Notes under the pieces: model-generated
Database searches by the model: none
Told to the model about the DNA's origin: nothing
What the model saw: the letters and a program-made list of their open reading frames with translations, nothing else
Origin: Diogma glabrata
Lineage: Eukaryota; Arthropoda; Insecta; Diptera; Cylindrotomidae
NCBI GenBank assembly: GCA_963693315.1
Contig: OY856188.1
Location: forward strand, 194,566,322-194,630,321
Direction: 5' to 3'
Length of the DNA: 64,000 bases
In this document: one piece after another, positions 10,906-21,790 of the stretch
How positions within the stretch are numbered: the stretch's first letter is position 1
Layout of the letters: each line of letters starts with the position of its first letter
Position numbers and translations under genes: made by a program

Positions 10906-11278
10906 ACACTACCAAAAAAATTTTTCGCTATATAAACCTAAAATAGGTCACTTCTCTAGCGAAGTATAAGAAACCAAAAAACTTTCATAAACATATGATA
11001 TTAGATTCAGGTTTAGTCAATTTGTTTCTCTAATTGATCACTATTGTTGTTATACTCTAACCAAGTTAGAATTGGATAACAAACTTGTATCGGTAAGAAG
11101 AAGATGACCATCTTCACTTGTGTCTATCGACACATTATCTACAATTAATTCAATGAATTATTTGTGATATTACATCACTCCGATGGAAATAATCCCATCA
11201 TGAATAATAAGACTGAATCTAACAAAATATGGTGTGCAATTTATGAAATTTTTTTGCTATCCACAAAATTGTCGATCG

Positions 11279-11357
11279 ATCTAGTTTCGAACCGATAAGA
11301 ACTTTTTATTACACTTTAAAAAAGTATATCATTCTCATCAGGGCTAGCCGACTAGAT
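11279..11357 (-). ncRNA. Predicted hammerhead ribozyme, left arm copy 4
   Basis: Same motif in the one unit that is 458 bp rather than 452 bp. The extra bases are an A-run expansion a few bases outside the ribozyme (about 11366-11378), so the fold is unaffected. Confidence 0.8.
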
Positions 11358-11736
11358 ACACTACCAAAAAAAAAAAAATTTTTCGCTATATAAACCTAAA
11401 ATAGGTCACTTCTCTAGCGAAGTATAAGAAACCAAAAAACTTTCATAAACATATGATATTAGATTCAGGTTTAGTCAATTTGTTTCTCTAATTGATCACT
11501 ATTGTTGTTATACTCTAACCAAGTTAGAATTGGATAACAAACTTGTATCGGTAAGAAGAAGATGACCATCTTCACTTGTGTCTATCGACACATTATCTAC
11601 AATTAATTCAATGAATTATTTGTGATATTACATCACTCCGATGGAAATAATCCCATCATGAATAATAAGACTGAATCTAACAAAATATGGTGTGCAATTT
11701 ATGAAATTTTTTTGCTATCCACAAAATTGTCGATCG

Positions 11737-11815
11737 ATCTAGTTTCGAACCGATAAGAACTTTTTATTACACTTTAAAAAAGTATATCATTCTCATCAGG
11801 GCTAGCCGACTAGAT
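11737..11815 (-). ncRNA. Predicted hammerhead ribozyme, left arm copy 5
   Basis: Intact motif in the last left-arm unit, which is truncated at the turn-around about 185 bp further right. Confidence 0.8.
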
Positions 11816-11996
11816 ACACTACCAAAAAAATTTTTCGCTATATAAACCTAAAATAGGTCACTTCTCTAGCGAAGTATAAGAAACCAAAAAACTTTCATAA
11901 ACATATGATATTAGATTCAGGTTTAGTCAATTTGTTTCTCTAATTGATCACTATTGTTGTTATACTCTAACCAAGTTAGAATTGGATAACAAACTT

Positions 11997-12014
11997 GTAT
12001 CTAGTGTATCTAGT
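11997..12014. other. Turn-around junction of the foldback, 9 bp duplication
   Basis: GTATCTAGT occurs twice in a row where the left arm stops and the inverted right arm begins. One copy belongs to the left-arm repeat (CTTGTATC) and the other to the inverted repeat (TAGTGTATC), so the joint has microhomology. It looks like a fold-back priming or end-joining scar, with no unique central sequence. Confidence 0.7.
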
Positions 12015-12086
12015 CGGCTAGCCCTGATGAGAATGATATACTTTTTTAAAGTGTAATAAAAAGTTCTTATCGGTTCGAAACTAGAT
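12008..12086 (+). ncRNA. Predicted hammerhead ribozyme, right arm copy 1
   Basis: Plus-strand copy immediately at the turn-around. ATCTAGT (12008-12014) and ACTAGAT (12080-12086) form stem III; cleavage is predicted after C12015. The upstream stem III strand overlaps the junction duplication. Confidence 0.8.
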
Positions 12087-12459
12087 CGATCGACAATTTT
12101 GTGGATAGCAAAAAAATTTCATAAATTGCACACCATATTTTGTTAGATTCAGTCTTATTATTCATGATGGGATTATTTCCATCGGAGTGATGTAATATCA
12201 CAAATAATTCATTGAATTAATTGTAGATAATGTGTCGATAGACACAAGTGAAGATGGTCATCTTCTTCTTACCGATACAAGTTTGTTATCCAATTCTAAC
12301 TTGGTTAGAGTATAACAACAATAGTGATCAATTAGAGAAACAAATTGACTAAACCTGAATCTAATATCATATGTTTATGAAAGTTTTTTGGTTTCTTATA
12401 CTTCGCTAGAGAAGTGACCTATTTTAGGTTTATATAGCGAAAAATTTTTTTGGTAGTGT

Positions 12460-12538
12460 ATCTAGTCGGCTAGCCCTGATGAGAATGATATACTTTTTTA
12501 AAGTGTAATAAAAAGTTCTTATCGGTTCGAAACTAGAT
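12460..12538 (+). ncRNA. Predicted hammerhead ribozyme, right arm copy 2
   Basis: 452 bp after the previous copy with the same core, stem II and GUC triplet; predicted cut after 12467, so a cut here and at 12015 would release a 452 nt RNA. Confidence 0.8.
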
Positions 12539-12911
12539 CGATCGACAATTTTGTGGATAGCAAAAAAATTTCATAAATTGCACACCATATTTTGTTAGAT
12601 TCAGTCTTATTATTCATGATGGGATTATTTCCATCGGAGTGATGTAATATCACAAATAATTCATTGAATTAATTGTAGATAATGTGTCGATAGACACAAG
12701 TGAAGATGGTCATCTTCTTCTTACCGATACAAGTTTGTTATCCAATTCTAACTTGGTTAGAGTATAACAACAATAGTGATCAATTAGAGAAACAAATTGA
12801 CTAAACCTGAATCTAATATCATATGTTTATGAAAGTTTTTTGGTTTCTTATACTTCGCTAGAGAAGTGACCTATTTTAGGTTTATATAGCGAAAAATTTT
12901 TTTGGTAGTGT

Positions 12912-12990
12912 ATCTAGTCGGCTAGCCCTGATGAGAATGATATACTTTTTTAAAGTGTAATAAAAAGTTCTTATCGGTTCGAAACTAGAT
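12912..12990 (+). ncRNA. Predicted hammerhead ribozyme, right arm copy 3
   Basis: Same 79 nt motif, predicted cut after 12919. Confidence 0.8.
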
Positions 12991-13363
12991 CGATCGACAA
13001 TTTTGTGGATAGCAAAAAAATTTCATAAATTGCACACCATATTTTGTTAGATTCAGTCTTATTATTCATGATGGGATTATTTCCATCGGAGTGATGTAAT
13101 ATCACAAATAATTCATTGAATTAATTGTAGATAATGTGTCGATAGACACAAGTGAAGATGGTCATCTTCTTCTTACCGATACAAGTTTGTTATCCAATTC
13201 TAACTTGGTTAGAGTATAACAACAATAGTGATCAATTAGAGAAACAAATTGACTAAACCTGAATCTAATATCATATGTTTATGAAAGTTTTTTGGTTTCT
13301 TATACTTCGCTAGAGAAGTGACCTATTTTAGGTTTATATAGCGAAAAATTTTTTTGGTAGTGT

Positions 13364-13442
13364 ATCTAGTCGGCTAGCCCTGATGAGAATGATATACTTT
13401 TTTAAAGTGTAATAAAAAGTTCTTATCGGTTCGAAACTAGAT
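13364..13442 (+). ncRNA. Predicted hammerhead ribozyme, right arm copy 4
   Basis: Same 79 nt motif, predicted cut after 13371. Confidence 0.8.
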
Positions 13443-13815
13443 CGATCGACAATTTTGTGGATAGCAAAAAAATTTCATAAATTGCACACCATATTTTGTT
13501 AGATTCAGTCTTATTATTCATGATGGGATTATTTCCATCGGAGTGATGTAATATCACAAATAATTCATTGAATTAATTGTAGATAATGTGTCGATAGACA
13601 CAAGTGAAGATGGTCATCTTCTTCTTACCGATACAAGTTTGTTATCCAATTCTAACTTGGTTAGAGTATAACAACAATAGTGATCAATTAGAGAAACAAA
13701 TTGACTAAACCTGAATCTAATATCATATGTTTATGAAAGTTTTTTGGTTTCTTATACTTCGCTAGAGAAGTGACCTATTTTAGGTTTATATAGCGAAAAA
13801 TTTTTTTGGTAGTGT

Positions 13816-13894
13816 ATCTAGTCGGCTAGCCCTGATGAGAATGATATACTTTTTTAAAGTGTAATAAAAAGTTCTTATCGGTTCGAAACTAGAT
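13816..13894 (+). ncRNA. Predicted hammerhead ribozyme, right arm copy 5
   Basis: Last copy, predicted cut after 13823; about 130 bp of repeat follow before the array ends at 14026. Confidence 0.8.
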
Positions 13895-14026
13895 CGATCG
13901 ACAATTTTGTGGATAGCAAAAAAATTTCATAAATTGCACACCATATTTTGTTAGATTCAGTCTTATTATTCATGATGGGATTATTTCCATCGGAGTGATG
14001 TAATATCACAAATAATTCATTGAATT

Positions 14027-14312
14027 AAATTCATAGTTATATAAAAATTGTCGTTAACAAAACGTTTATGTTTTAAATTTTCTTTGTTGATATTAGTAAT
14101 GTCAAAAAAATTTATGAAAAATGCACATTTTTTTATGTAAATCGAAAAAAAATTGATTTTTTTCCATGAATAGAACAAAATGTTTGATTTACATCAATTT
14201 TTTTTTATGGATTTGGGTGAAAAGAACTCGACATTAGAATTGTTCCTTAAACTCTAATTCGTTATCTTGTAGAATATCCAAATGTTTAAAACTCTCTACC
14301 TGCTCCATCTTA
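14027..14312. other. Right flank of the hammerhead foldback
   Basis: Begins with AAATTCATAGTT, the repeat of the left flank. It ends its A/T-rich part with ATGGATTTGGGTGAAAAGAAC (up to 14217), which resembles the inverse of the 3322 block (TTCTTTTCAC). These may be the two halves of an older TIR element split by the array. No gene. Confidence 0.4.
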
Positions 14313-14871
14313 AGGCTGTTTTACACGGACCAGTTTTTTGTCCAGAAAAGTATTCATTTTTGTATCCAGTCAAAAATAGACATTTTTACTAACATTTTTC
14401 TATCCAGTTTTTTCTCTGTTTTACACACAACCAGTTTAAACTGACTTCGCGCATGTGCCTATTTGACAATGTTGACAACATAACCTTTGTGTTTATGTAG
14501 GTTACAAGAACTGTTTTGTTTTGTTTGATTCTACGAAGATAAAATAAATTCTACGAAGATAAAATAAATAATAAATCGTCACTAGAGCTGACATCTGCGC
14601 AGACACGAATGGATATAGTACACTCACTGCGCATAAACTGTTGTAAAAATGAAGAAAAACTACAGCATGCTCTATTTTTTGCTCAGAATCTGGAGGTATT
14701 GTCCATTTTTCATTGGGCTACAGCTGCGCAGACGGCTACTGCGCATAAAATGAATATGAAACTGAAAATAAATTAGAGCTAGCTTCATTTTTTGCTTAAA
14801 ATGTCCATTTTTGACTGAATACAAAAATGAATACTTTTCTGGACAAAAAACTGGTCCGTGTAAAACAGCCT
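14313..14871. mobile_element. TTA-flanked MITE (PIF/Harbinger-like), 559 bp
   Basis: Inverted ends begin AGGCTGTTTTACACGGACCA and match for about 65 bp on both sides. Both ends are flanked by TTA (14310-14312, 14872-14874), the 3 bp duplication typical of PIF/Harbinger transposition. Internally ATTCTACGAAGATAAAATAA is tandemly duplicated near 14529-14565. No transposase. Confidence 0.8.
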
Positions 14872-14934
14872 TTAGTTATATTAATATTTTCATTTACAAA
14901 AATGCTTTTGCTTTGTTAACATAACCCACTAGAT

Positions 14935-16097
14935 TTTTTGTTACTATAGTAACAGGTCTTTAGTTTGTTATCATTCATAAGAGTGCATTAGAGGAAGCGA
15001 GATAGACATATATCTCTTATAGTGCCATCGCATAATTTGAAAAAGATCAAAACTAATTTCAAGAATATATAGGGACCGTGCATTGCTATTTGATTCGACC
15101 GTCGCGCTTTAAGTGTTAGAGTCTGTAAGTATTGGTTCTTTTTTTCAACCAATTACACGTTAAACAAATTTTATGATCTAGTATTCCTTTCGGATTATTC
15201 GATTATTTTGTTGTTTGTGAAAATATTAAAATGAAAATAAAGTAAATTAGGCACTAATTATGCGACATTTTATACAATATACATAAATATTTATTAAAGT
15301 TTACGCAACAGGAACGGAGATTTTTAATAATATTAAAGAAAAAGTACGATTTGATTTAATATATGTAAAACGACAAACGTCAAACTAATTTCAAATAGAA
15401 CCAAAAGTTTGTATACTCAACACTTGGCACGTAACAATCAGATACGCACGATCCCTATGGTTTGAACCAATGTTTTTTACGACTTTATAATATATGTCGG
15501 CCATTTCATTTAAATCATGTTAAAGTTTATGTTTGATATTGAATAAGTCAAATTTATTTTAAAAATTAATAAGGAAAATATACAATAGTTCTAAGTATTT
15601 TTCTATAAAAGTAAGTATTCAAATCAATTAAATGTTGATATGTTTTAAATTAAGAAAATTATATATGTAATTCTTTTAGTTTAATTTAATGCCATTTTAG
15701 TTTTGCAGATCATATTATTTGATAAAATATTGAATTGTTTAATATTATTATTAATTGTTGTATTAGTGTTTTAATTAGTTCTTTAAGAAATAATATATAT
15801 TTATATTTATTAATTTATTTACAGTCAATAAAAACTTAAAATTATAAAAATGTATTTTATTTACAAAAATCAATATTTATAGAACAAGGTTGCGTTGTGG
15901 TTTAGGTTAACCAAGACAAACTAAAGACATGCCTGACCAGACAACCTAAAGACACGTCTTACCAGACAAACCCTAGACTTGTTACACAAGACGAGGTGGG
16001 ACATTTTGTTCGAGCGGTCTTGGGTTTGTCTTGGTCTTGTTACTATAACGCGTTAATAGTATGTTGCTAGTAAATCTGGTATAACACTTTTACTGGG
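14935..16097. mobile_element. CCCA(C/G)T family element, copy 2 with nested MITE
   Basis: Starts CCCACT and ends TTTTACTGGG, with the same internal landmarks as the 734 bp arms at 1736-3219, but is more diverged. It is interrupted by the TA-flanked insertion at 15072-15455; without that it is about 777 bp. Comparison with the uninterrupted copy shows the break at a TATG site. Confidence 0.75.
15072..15455. mobile_element. Nested TA-flanked MITE, 384 bp
   Basis: Ends GGGACCGTGC and GCACGATCCC are imperfect inverted repeats, flanked on both sides by TA (15070-15071, 15456-15457). The uninterrupted relatives at 1736-3219 give an empty-site comparison that supports the boundaries. Confidence 0.75.
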
Positions 16098-16360
16098 AAG
16101 CTATGACGGGAAAAAAATAGACAACCTATCGTTTGCATATTCTAAAGCCTTCATACTTTTGATTGGTATGACATTTGTCTATTAACTGAAACGCTGAAAT
16201 GTTTAAAACAAATTAATTTTTAAATTTTTAATTAATCATATTCTGGACCGAAATTTTTTAGTCAACCCACTTGCAATATATTTATTAACATATTTAATTT
16301 AATATAAAATACTTTTCATCCATTAAACGGTTCGGTGAAGGTCGTTCTAAACTCGGATCT
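16098..16360. other. Spacer without recognisable gene
   Basis: AT-rich sequence between two mobile elements; I see no open frame or repeat in it. Confidence 0.4.
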
Positions 16361-16362
16361 TA

Positions 16363-16920
16363 AAGCCATGCCACATGCAAAATATAAACGAACGAATTCG
16401 ATCGTTTTAAGTAAAATGTGCCACATGAACAACAACAACAACACTAAAAATGACAGTTTGCAAAAAAAACATGAATTGTTATATTGAATTTGAAATGAAA
16501 ATTTTTATTATGAATGTAATTATATTTCTAAAATTTTAATTTAAAACAAACTCAACGTAGATTATAAACAATCACAAAAACTTTTAAAATGAAAAATACC
16601 ACGATGTGAGGTTAAATCCGAACGATAAAAAAAATAGGCCATAATTCTACAAAAATCGTTCATAATTCTCCAAAAAATCAGTGGAGATTTATGAACGATT
16701 TTTTTATTTCTATCGGCGGTAGAAATCGTGCAAAATGATTTTTGGAAAAATCATCAATTAAAATTAATTTAATAATAAGCTTTGTTTATTTTAATCGATA
16801 GGTATTCAAATTTACCATACATTTAACATAATATCCAAATAAAGCAAGTTTTCGTTTAATCAAAAATTAGAAAATCGTTGCTAGCAATCCGGCAAAAATT
16901 TTGTCATGTGGCAACGACTT
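16363..16920. mobile_element. MITE with AAGCCATGCCACATG ends, ~558 bp
   Basis: The left end AAGCCATGCCACATG is mirrored by CATGTGGCAACGACTT at the right end, and both are followed by TA/TTA. An inner inverted pair (AAAAATCGTTCATAATTCTC near 16660 and ATTTATGAACGATTTTT near 16690) forms a second hairpin. Non-coding. Confidence 0.65.
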
Positions 16921-16930
16921 TATGTTTATA

Positions 16931-17423
16931 CTAAGTTTACACCAGTATCTAATTTGCTACGAATCAAATTTGCTAGCCATTTTCACCATCACACTTTTTA
17001 AATTTGATACGGTGATGTAAACTCTTATTAATTAGGTATGACACATTAATTTTTAGCGCGTACTTTTCATTGTTAATTTTTTGGTTAGGAAAAAATAATT
17101 TCCATATATATTTTTTATAAAAAACTGAAAACATTTATTATATTAATGCTAAAATTTATTTTACTTTTAATTTCAGCAAAAAAATCACATCAAACATAAA
17201 TATATATTTATAAAATAAGTTGGTTTATTTTTATTTTAAATGTCATACCTAATTTTAGTGTTCACACCGTAAAAATAATACCTATTTGCTACGTACCTAA
17301 TTTGATACGTAGCAAATCATCCTACCAAATATTTGGTACGTACTTTTTTGTTAACTGTTTACATCGACCATAGTCGACCTAATAAGTATAGTATGTACCT
17401 ATTAGATCCTGGTGTAAACTTAG
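16931..17423. mobile_element. TA-flanked MITE (CTAAGTTTACACC), copy 1, 493 bp
   Basis: Inverted ends CTAAGTTTACACCAG / CTGGTGTAAACTTAG with TA on each side (16929-16930, 17424-17425). Sub-terminal repeats of GCTACGTA.CAAAT face each other. A second copy occurs at 19812-26108, split by a 5.8 kb insertion. Confidence 0.85.
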
Positions 17424-17457
17424 TATTAGACTACCCATTAAACTTTTTGTTACTAGT

Positions 17458-19087
17458 CATGGTAAAATGAAAATAAGGTATTCTCACTAGAGTGACAGCG
17501 ATGCCATTTTGATTTTGATTGACGTCATTCGGAGTTTTATATAATACGTTTGTTGTTATTATCAATGAGAAAAGCTATTGTTTTCAAATTAAAAATATAT
17601 TTAGTATGATTTATAAGTTAATTTATTAGTTAATGAAATGATTGAAATTAATTAATGAACTTTAGTATTTGTTTTACTATTAAAACATATACAAATTTAA
17701 ATGCCGAACTACGTTAAAACCTGCAAAAGTTTTCAACAAATGTGAAAAATCATACTCAAAACATAATGTTTTTTAATTTCCAGAAAAATAAATCAATTTG
17801 TAGTGGATAGAATCATGTGGAAAAAGAAAATGTTCGTATTTATTATAAGATAGTTTGTTCCTTACACTTCACTGAAAATGATTGGACTTTAAAAGACAAA
17901 CTTTTAAATACTCTAATGAGTAAAAGATCGTTGAATTGATCGTTGAAAGTGAAACCTTATCTGTTCTAAGAAGGAAGTGGTTACTTCCAATATTTGGACA
18001 TCTAAAGGAACGCACATCCAAATCGCTCGAAAAGAAACGTGCTATTGCTAGTACTTGATCAATTTGACTTCAAAAGTTTCCATTCGGTTTAAAAACATAA
18101 GTCTGCTTATGAATCGATCGATGCGAAAAGAAAGTACTGGCAATTCTCAAATTATTTGATAATGCAAACTCAGTCATTCTCTCACCATTATCATTGTTGG
18201 TGTTGATTTCATAACCTCCTCCAGTGCTATGTAGAAAATATTGACGGTCTTAGCTTCAGTAGGTGCATGCAAGGCAATAAGAGAAATATTGTTTTATGTA
18301 CCGCGTACCCCTAAGTAGCAAATCCTCTCATTGACCAGGATGAATTTCAACACGGCTTCTTGTATGCGTGCACCAACAAGGAAATCAGTACTAAATTCAT
18401 TTCGAGAAGAATGACCACTACTGCATAAAGAGTTACTATTCGAGTTTTGCTTTCCGATTATTGACTGTCTAATTTCTTGCAGAGAAATGATATCCATCCT
18501 ATGCCTCTCAGCCTCTGTTTCTAGGCTTATTAAAGCATCATGAGCGATCAGGCAGCACGCGTTTCACGTTCCGATTCGGTAGTTTGGTTCTTTCTCACGT
18601 CCAGGTAAAACTTCTGTTGTTTTGTTAGTGTCTGGTATTCTTTATTTGGCTATCAAATTTAACAAAGCTTTTTTTTTCGGAGTGATGGTATTAACCTCAG
18701 TCCCATCCCAACCCAGATTTTCGTTAATGGTCCTGTTATGATGTTAAGGTTATAAGAAGTTTTAAGGCGCCAATTCGCCGTGATGTAGCGTAATAGACTA
18801 AGCAGTTTTTCTCTGCTTGTCTCCGATACACCAACCTAATTCTGTCTGCATTACCCCTGCAGCATGGCGTGGACGTCGAATTTCCTACCCTGTAAAATGT
18901 TCTTTAGAGTTAGAAAACTTAATAAACAAATTGTTAATGAAAAAAATAAGGAAAACCATAACGTAAAAATTATGTTTTCTCTAATTTTCAAATTAAAACA
19001 TTTTTTGTTTCTTTATATTTACGCCGGATGACGTCACACAAAATTTTCGATTAGCTGTCAAGAATACCTTATATTCGTTATACCATG
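17458..19087. mobile_element. 1.63 kb TIR element with 9 bp target duplication
   Basis: Ends CATGGTAAAATGAAAATAAG and the complement of CTTATATTCGTTATACCATG match over about 27 bp. The 9 bp GTTACTAGT is present on both sides (17449-17457, 19088-19096) and only once in uninterrupted copies of the host element. A 9 bp duplication suggests a MULE- or Merlin-like relative, but no transposase is present. The middle carries a retrotransposon endonuclease fragment. Confidence 0.8.
18030..18545 (-). pseudogene. Fragment of non-LTR retrotransposon endonuclease
   Basis: Translated on the minus strand the segment gives, with frame breaks, ETEAERHRMDIISLQEIRQ, then FLVGARIQEAVLKF..VNERICYLGV, then ISLIALHAPTEAKTV and NNDNGERMTEFALSNNLRI, and finally SQIDQVLA. 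These are the successive motifs of the AP-type endonuclease of RTE/Jockey-like elements that are often annotated 'craniofacial development protein 2-like'. The longest unbroken frame is 67 codons (18294-18497). Expected function was nicking target DNA for reverse transcription; this copy cannot encode an enzyme. It sits between the TIRs of a DNA element, either captured or from an earlier insertion. Confidence 0.75.
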
Positions 19088-19892
19088 GTTACTAGTATAA
19101 CACGTCTTTAGTTTGTTATCATTCATAAGAGTGCGTTAGTGGAAGTGAGAAAGGCATATATATCTCTTATAGTGCCACTGCTTATACGCACATACGAAAA
19201 AGATCGAAACTATTATATGAGAACAATTTACAATTGTGTTTTTACGTTTTATGTATATATGTCGACCATTATTTTAATAAAGTGAATTTATAATTAAAGT
19301 TGTTAATCATATTTAAATTTTTAAAAATAATTAAGGGAATTGTAAACGTAAGTACCTATATTTATATATAAGTAAATACTCAAATTTTAAAACATTATAT
19401 GTGTTATTCTTTTAGCTCAACCCCATTTTATTTTTTCAGAATTAATGACTGTATATATAGTATTATTCTAAATATATATTTAAGAAATATTTTTATATTT
19501 ATTTATTTTATTACAGATAATAAACAACTTAAACAAAATTATTAAAATGTATTTTATTTACAAAAATTCCAAATTCTATACCAAGGTGGTTACACGATTT
19601 AGGTTTACCAAGACAAACTAAAGACATGTCTGACCAGACAAACTAAAGACACGTCTTACCAGACAAACCCTATACATGTTATACAAGACGAGGTGGGACA
19701 TTTTGTTCGCGCGGTCTTGGGTTTGTCTTGGTCTTGTTACTATAACGCGTTAATAGTAAGTTACTAGTAAATCTAGTATAACACTTTTACTGGGTATTAC
19801 ATGAATTTATACTAAGTTTACACCAGTATCTAATTTGCTACGTATCAAATTTGCTAGCCATTTTCACCATCATGCTTTTTAAATTTGAGTCC

Positions 19893-20235
19893 GCATCATA
19901 ACATCGAAAAATCAAATCGTCGAATCACCAGAAATCACAAAACCGAAAGTTCATACCACCGAATTTCATATCATCGAAAGTTCATATCATCGAAAAGTCA
20001 TAGCATCGAAAGATCATATCACCGAAAGTTCATTACTTCGAAAAGTCATAGCATCGAAAAATCACATCACCGAAAATCATATCATCGAAAATTTGATTCA
20101 CAAAATCGAAAAATCAAACCATCGAAAATCGTAAAATCGAAAAAAAAAATCATATCATCGAAATATCATTACATCGAAAATATTCGATGTAATGAATAAA
20201 TCATTACATCGAAAAATCATATCATCGAAAAACAG
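19893..20235. repeat. ~15 bp tandem repeats, left tip
   Basis: About 20 degenerate copies of ATCATATCATCGAAA. They give an artificial 104-codon open frame rich in Ser, His, Lys and Arg that I do not regard as a gene. Confidence 0.85.
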
Positions 20236-21160
20236 GGTGTACTCTCCTCACAGATAAAACTTTTGTAAATTAAAATGTTAAATGTTAATTGGGCAATTCG
20301 TTTGAAAATTTACATTTATTTGTGGATTTTTTTTTAAATCAAAATTTTGTATGAGTGGAACGAATGAAAAAATCTAAATTCTGAATTTTTTATTTATTGC
20401 CTTGAAATGCAGTTTTGCCGGCATACATTTTTAGTAATTTCTTTTGGTTTACATAGATAATATATTATGTGCTATCATATTTTGAAGATAAAGGATTTTA
20501 GGATTCCAAACAGATTTTTCTACGTTTTTTTGAATAATAAATACTATGCCCTATAGTATTATATTATATTCACCCTGTATTCTTTTGAAAATGCGCATGT
20601 TTTAAAGTTTTTTTTTGAAAATGCCTAAAACATTTGGTATGTTTAGTATTGACGAAATTTGTATTGGCGAAAGAAAGTGTGTGTCAAGTGTTTTTCAAAA
20701 AATAATGAAGTGTGTTAAAACACGAAAATGAGCATTTTTTGCTTAAAAATCGATCATTCTAAGTGATTACGAGTAGTAACATTGAATGTGGAGAAAATTT
20801 GATGGTTGGCATTGATATGTGGGACCAGAACCTTGATTATTGTATTGTAAGTGTGTCAAAAAATACTGTCAAGTGTGTCAAAAGAATGATTTTCATTTAT
20901 TTTTTAACCCAATTTTTTGGAAAAAAATAAACTTAAGTATGTAATTATTTTTATGACTTGAAATGTATTTGAACATGAAATTGGACATGTTTCTATCCAG
21001 TTTCAACTCCTCCCAACTTATAGGAACAATTGGGAAATATCAAGTTGTTGCAGATTAAATGTCGTTTTTAAAAAAATGTAATTATGAGAAAGATATTTCT
21101 TTTGTAATCGTTTTGTGTGATTCCACGACTTCTGAATAACAGGAACAGTTGGAAAAAAAG
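20236..21160. other. Left arm body of the 5.8 kb foldback
   Basis: Non-coding arm sequence matched in reverse at about 24490-25340. It includes one copy of the GTGTGTCAAAA module (20640-20920) that recurs in the middle and right arm. Confidence 0.55.
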
Positions 21161-21164
21161 TTTG

Positions 21165-21790
21165 AATTTTTGATTATGTTATAATTTTGGCAATATTTTT
21201 AGAATTTTGAAATTTAAATCTTTGATTTTTGAATAATTTTTGGAATATATTTAGAATTTTGAAAAAAGTTTAATTTTTGATTTTATTATAAGTTTTGGAA
21301 TATTTTTAGAATTTTGAAAAAGTTTTTATTTTGTTTTGATTTTTGCAATATCTTTAGAATTTTGAAAATAGTTTCAATTTTTGATTTTGTAATATTCTCT
21401 TGAATATGTTTGAACTTTTGAAGAAAATTGAAATTTATGATTTTATTATAATTTTTAGAATCTTAGAAAAAGTTTGAATTTTTGATTTTGTTATAATTTT
21501 TGCAATATGTTTGGAATTTTGAAAAAAGTTTCAATTTTTGATTTTGTAGTAATTTTTGGATTGTTTAGAATCTCGAAAAAGTTTAAATTTTTGATTTTAT
21601 TAAAATCAAAAGGAATATTTTTAATTATTATGTATTTTTATTAGGAATATTTTAATTTTTAAAAATTTTAGGATTTTTGAAAAAAGTTTGAATTGTTTAT
21701 TTCGTAATATTCTCTTGAATATTTTTGGATTTTGAAGAAAGTTAGAATTTTTGGTTTTATTATAATATTTGGAATTTTTTTAAATCAATT
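21165..21790. repeat. AT-rich ~55 bp minisatellite, left arm
   Basis: Loose tandem copies built from TTTGAATTTTTGATT, ATAATTTTTGGAATAT and TTTTAGAATTTTGAAA. Its inverse is at 24008-24480. Confidence 0.7.

Larger units (their letters stand above)
3821..14026. mobile_element. Foldback array of 452 bp hammerhead-bearing repeats
   Basis: The left arm holds repeat units starting AATAAGACTG at 3821, 4273, 10754, 11206 and 11664 (the last truncated at 12001). The right arm (12002-14026) holds the same repeat in reverse orientation, with unit boundaries at 12160, 12612, 13064, 13516 and 13968. The period is exactly 452 bp except one unit of 458 bp with a longer A run. Units look almost identical, implying recent amplification or homogenisation. 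At the turn-around the 9 bp GTATCTAGT is tandemly duplicated (11997-12014). The flanks share AAATTCATAGTT. Each full unit holds one predicted hammerhead ribozyme. A Ty3/gypsy element (4679-10703) interrupts unit 2. It could be a foldback transposon, an inverted satellite block, or a retrozyme-like array; no protein is encoded by the repeat itself. Confidence 0.85.
17434..19794. mobile_element. CCCA(C/G)T family element, copy 3, split
   Basis: Begins CCCATTAAAC and ends TTTTACTGGG, flanked by TA on both sides. About 722 bp once the 1.63 kb insertion at 17458-19087 and its duplicated target are removed. The insertion lies only 24 bp from the left end. Confidence 0.8.

Noticed and set aside
3821..14026. 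CRISPR-like repeat array
   Set aside because: The 452 bp units are tandem with no spacers and lie in both orientations in an insect-type eukaryotic context.
19885..20199. 104-codon plus-strand frame rich in Ser/His/Lys
   Set aside because: It is a translation of ~15 bp ATCATATCATCGAAA repeats; the inverse array at 25324-25683 gives the same kind of artefact.
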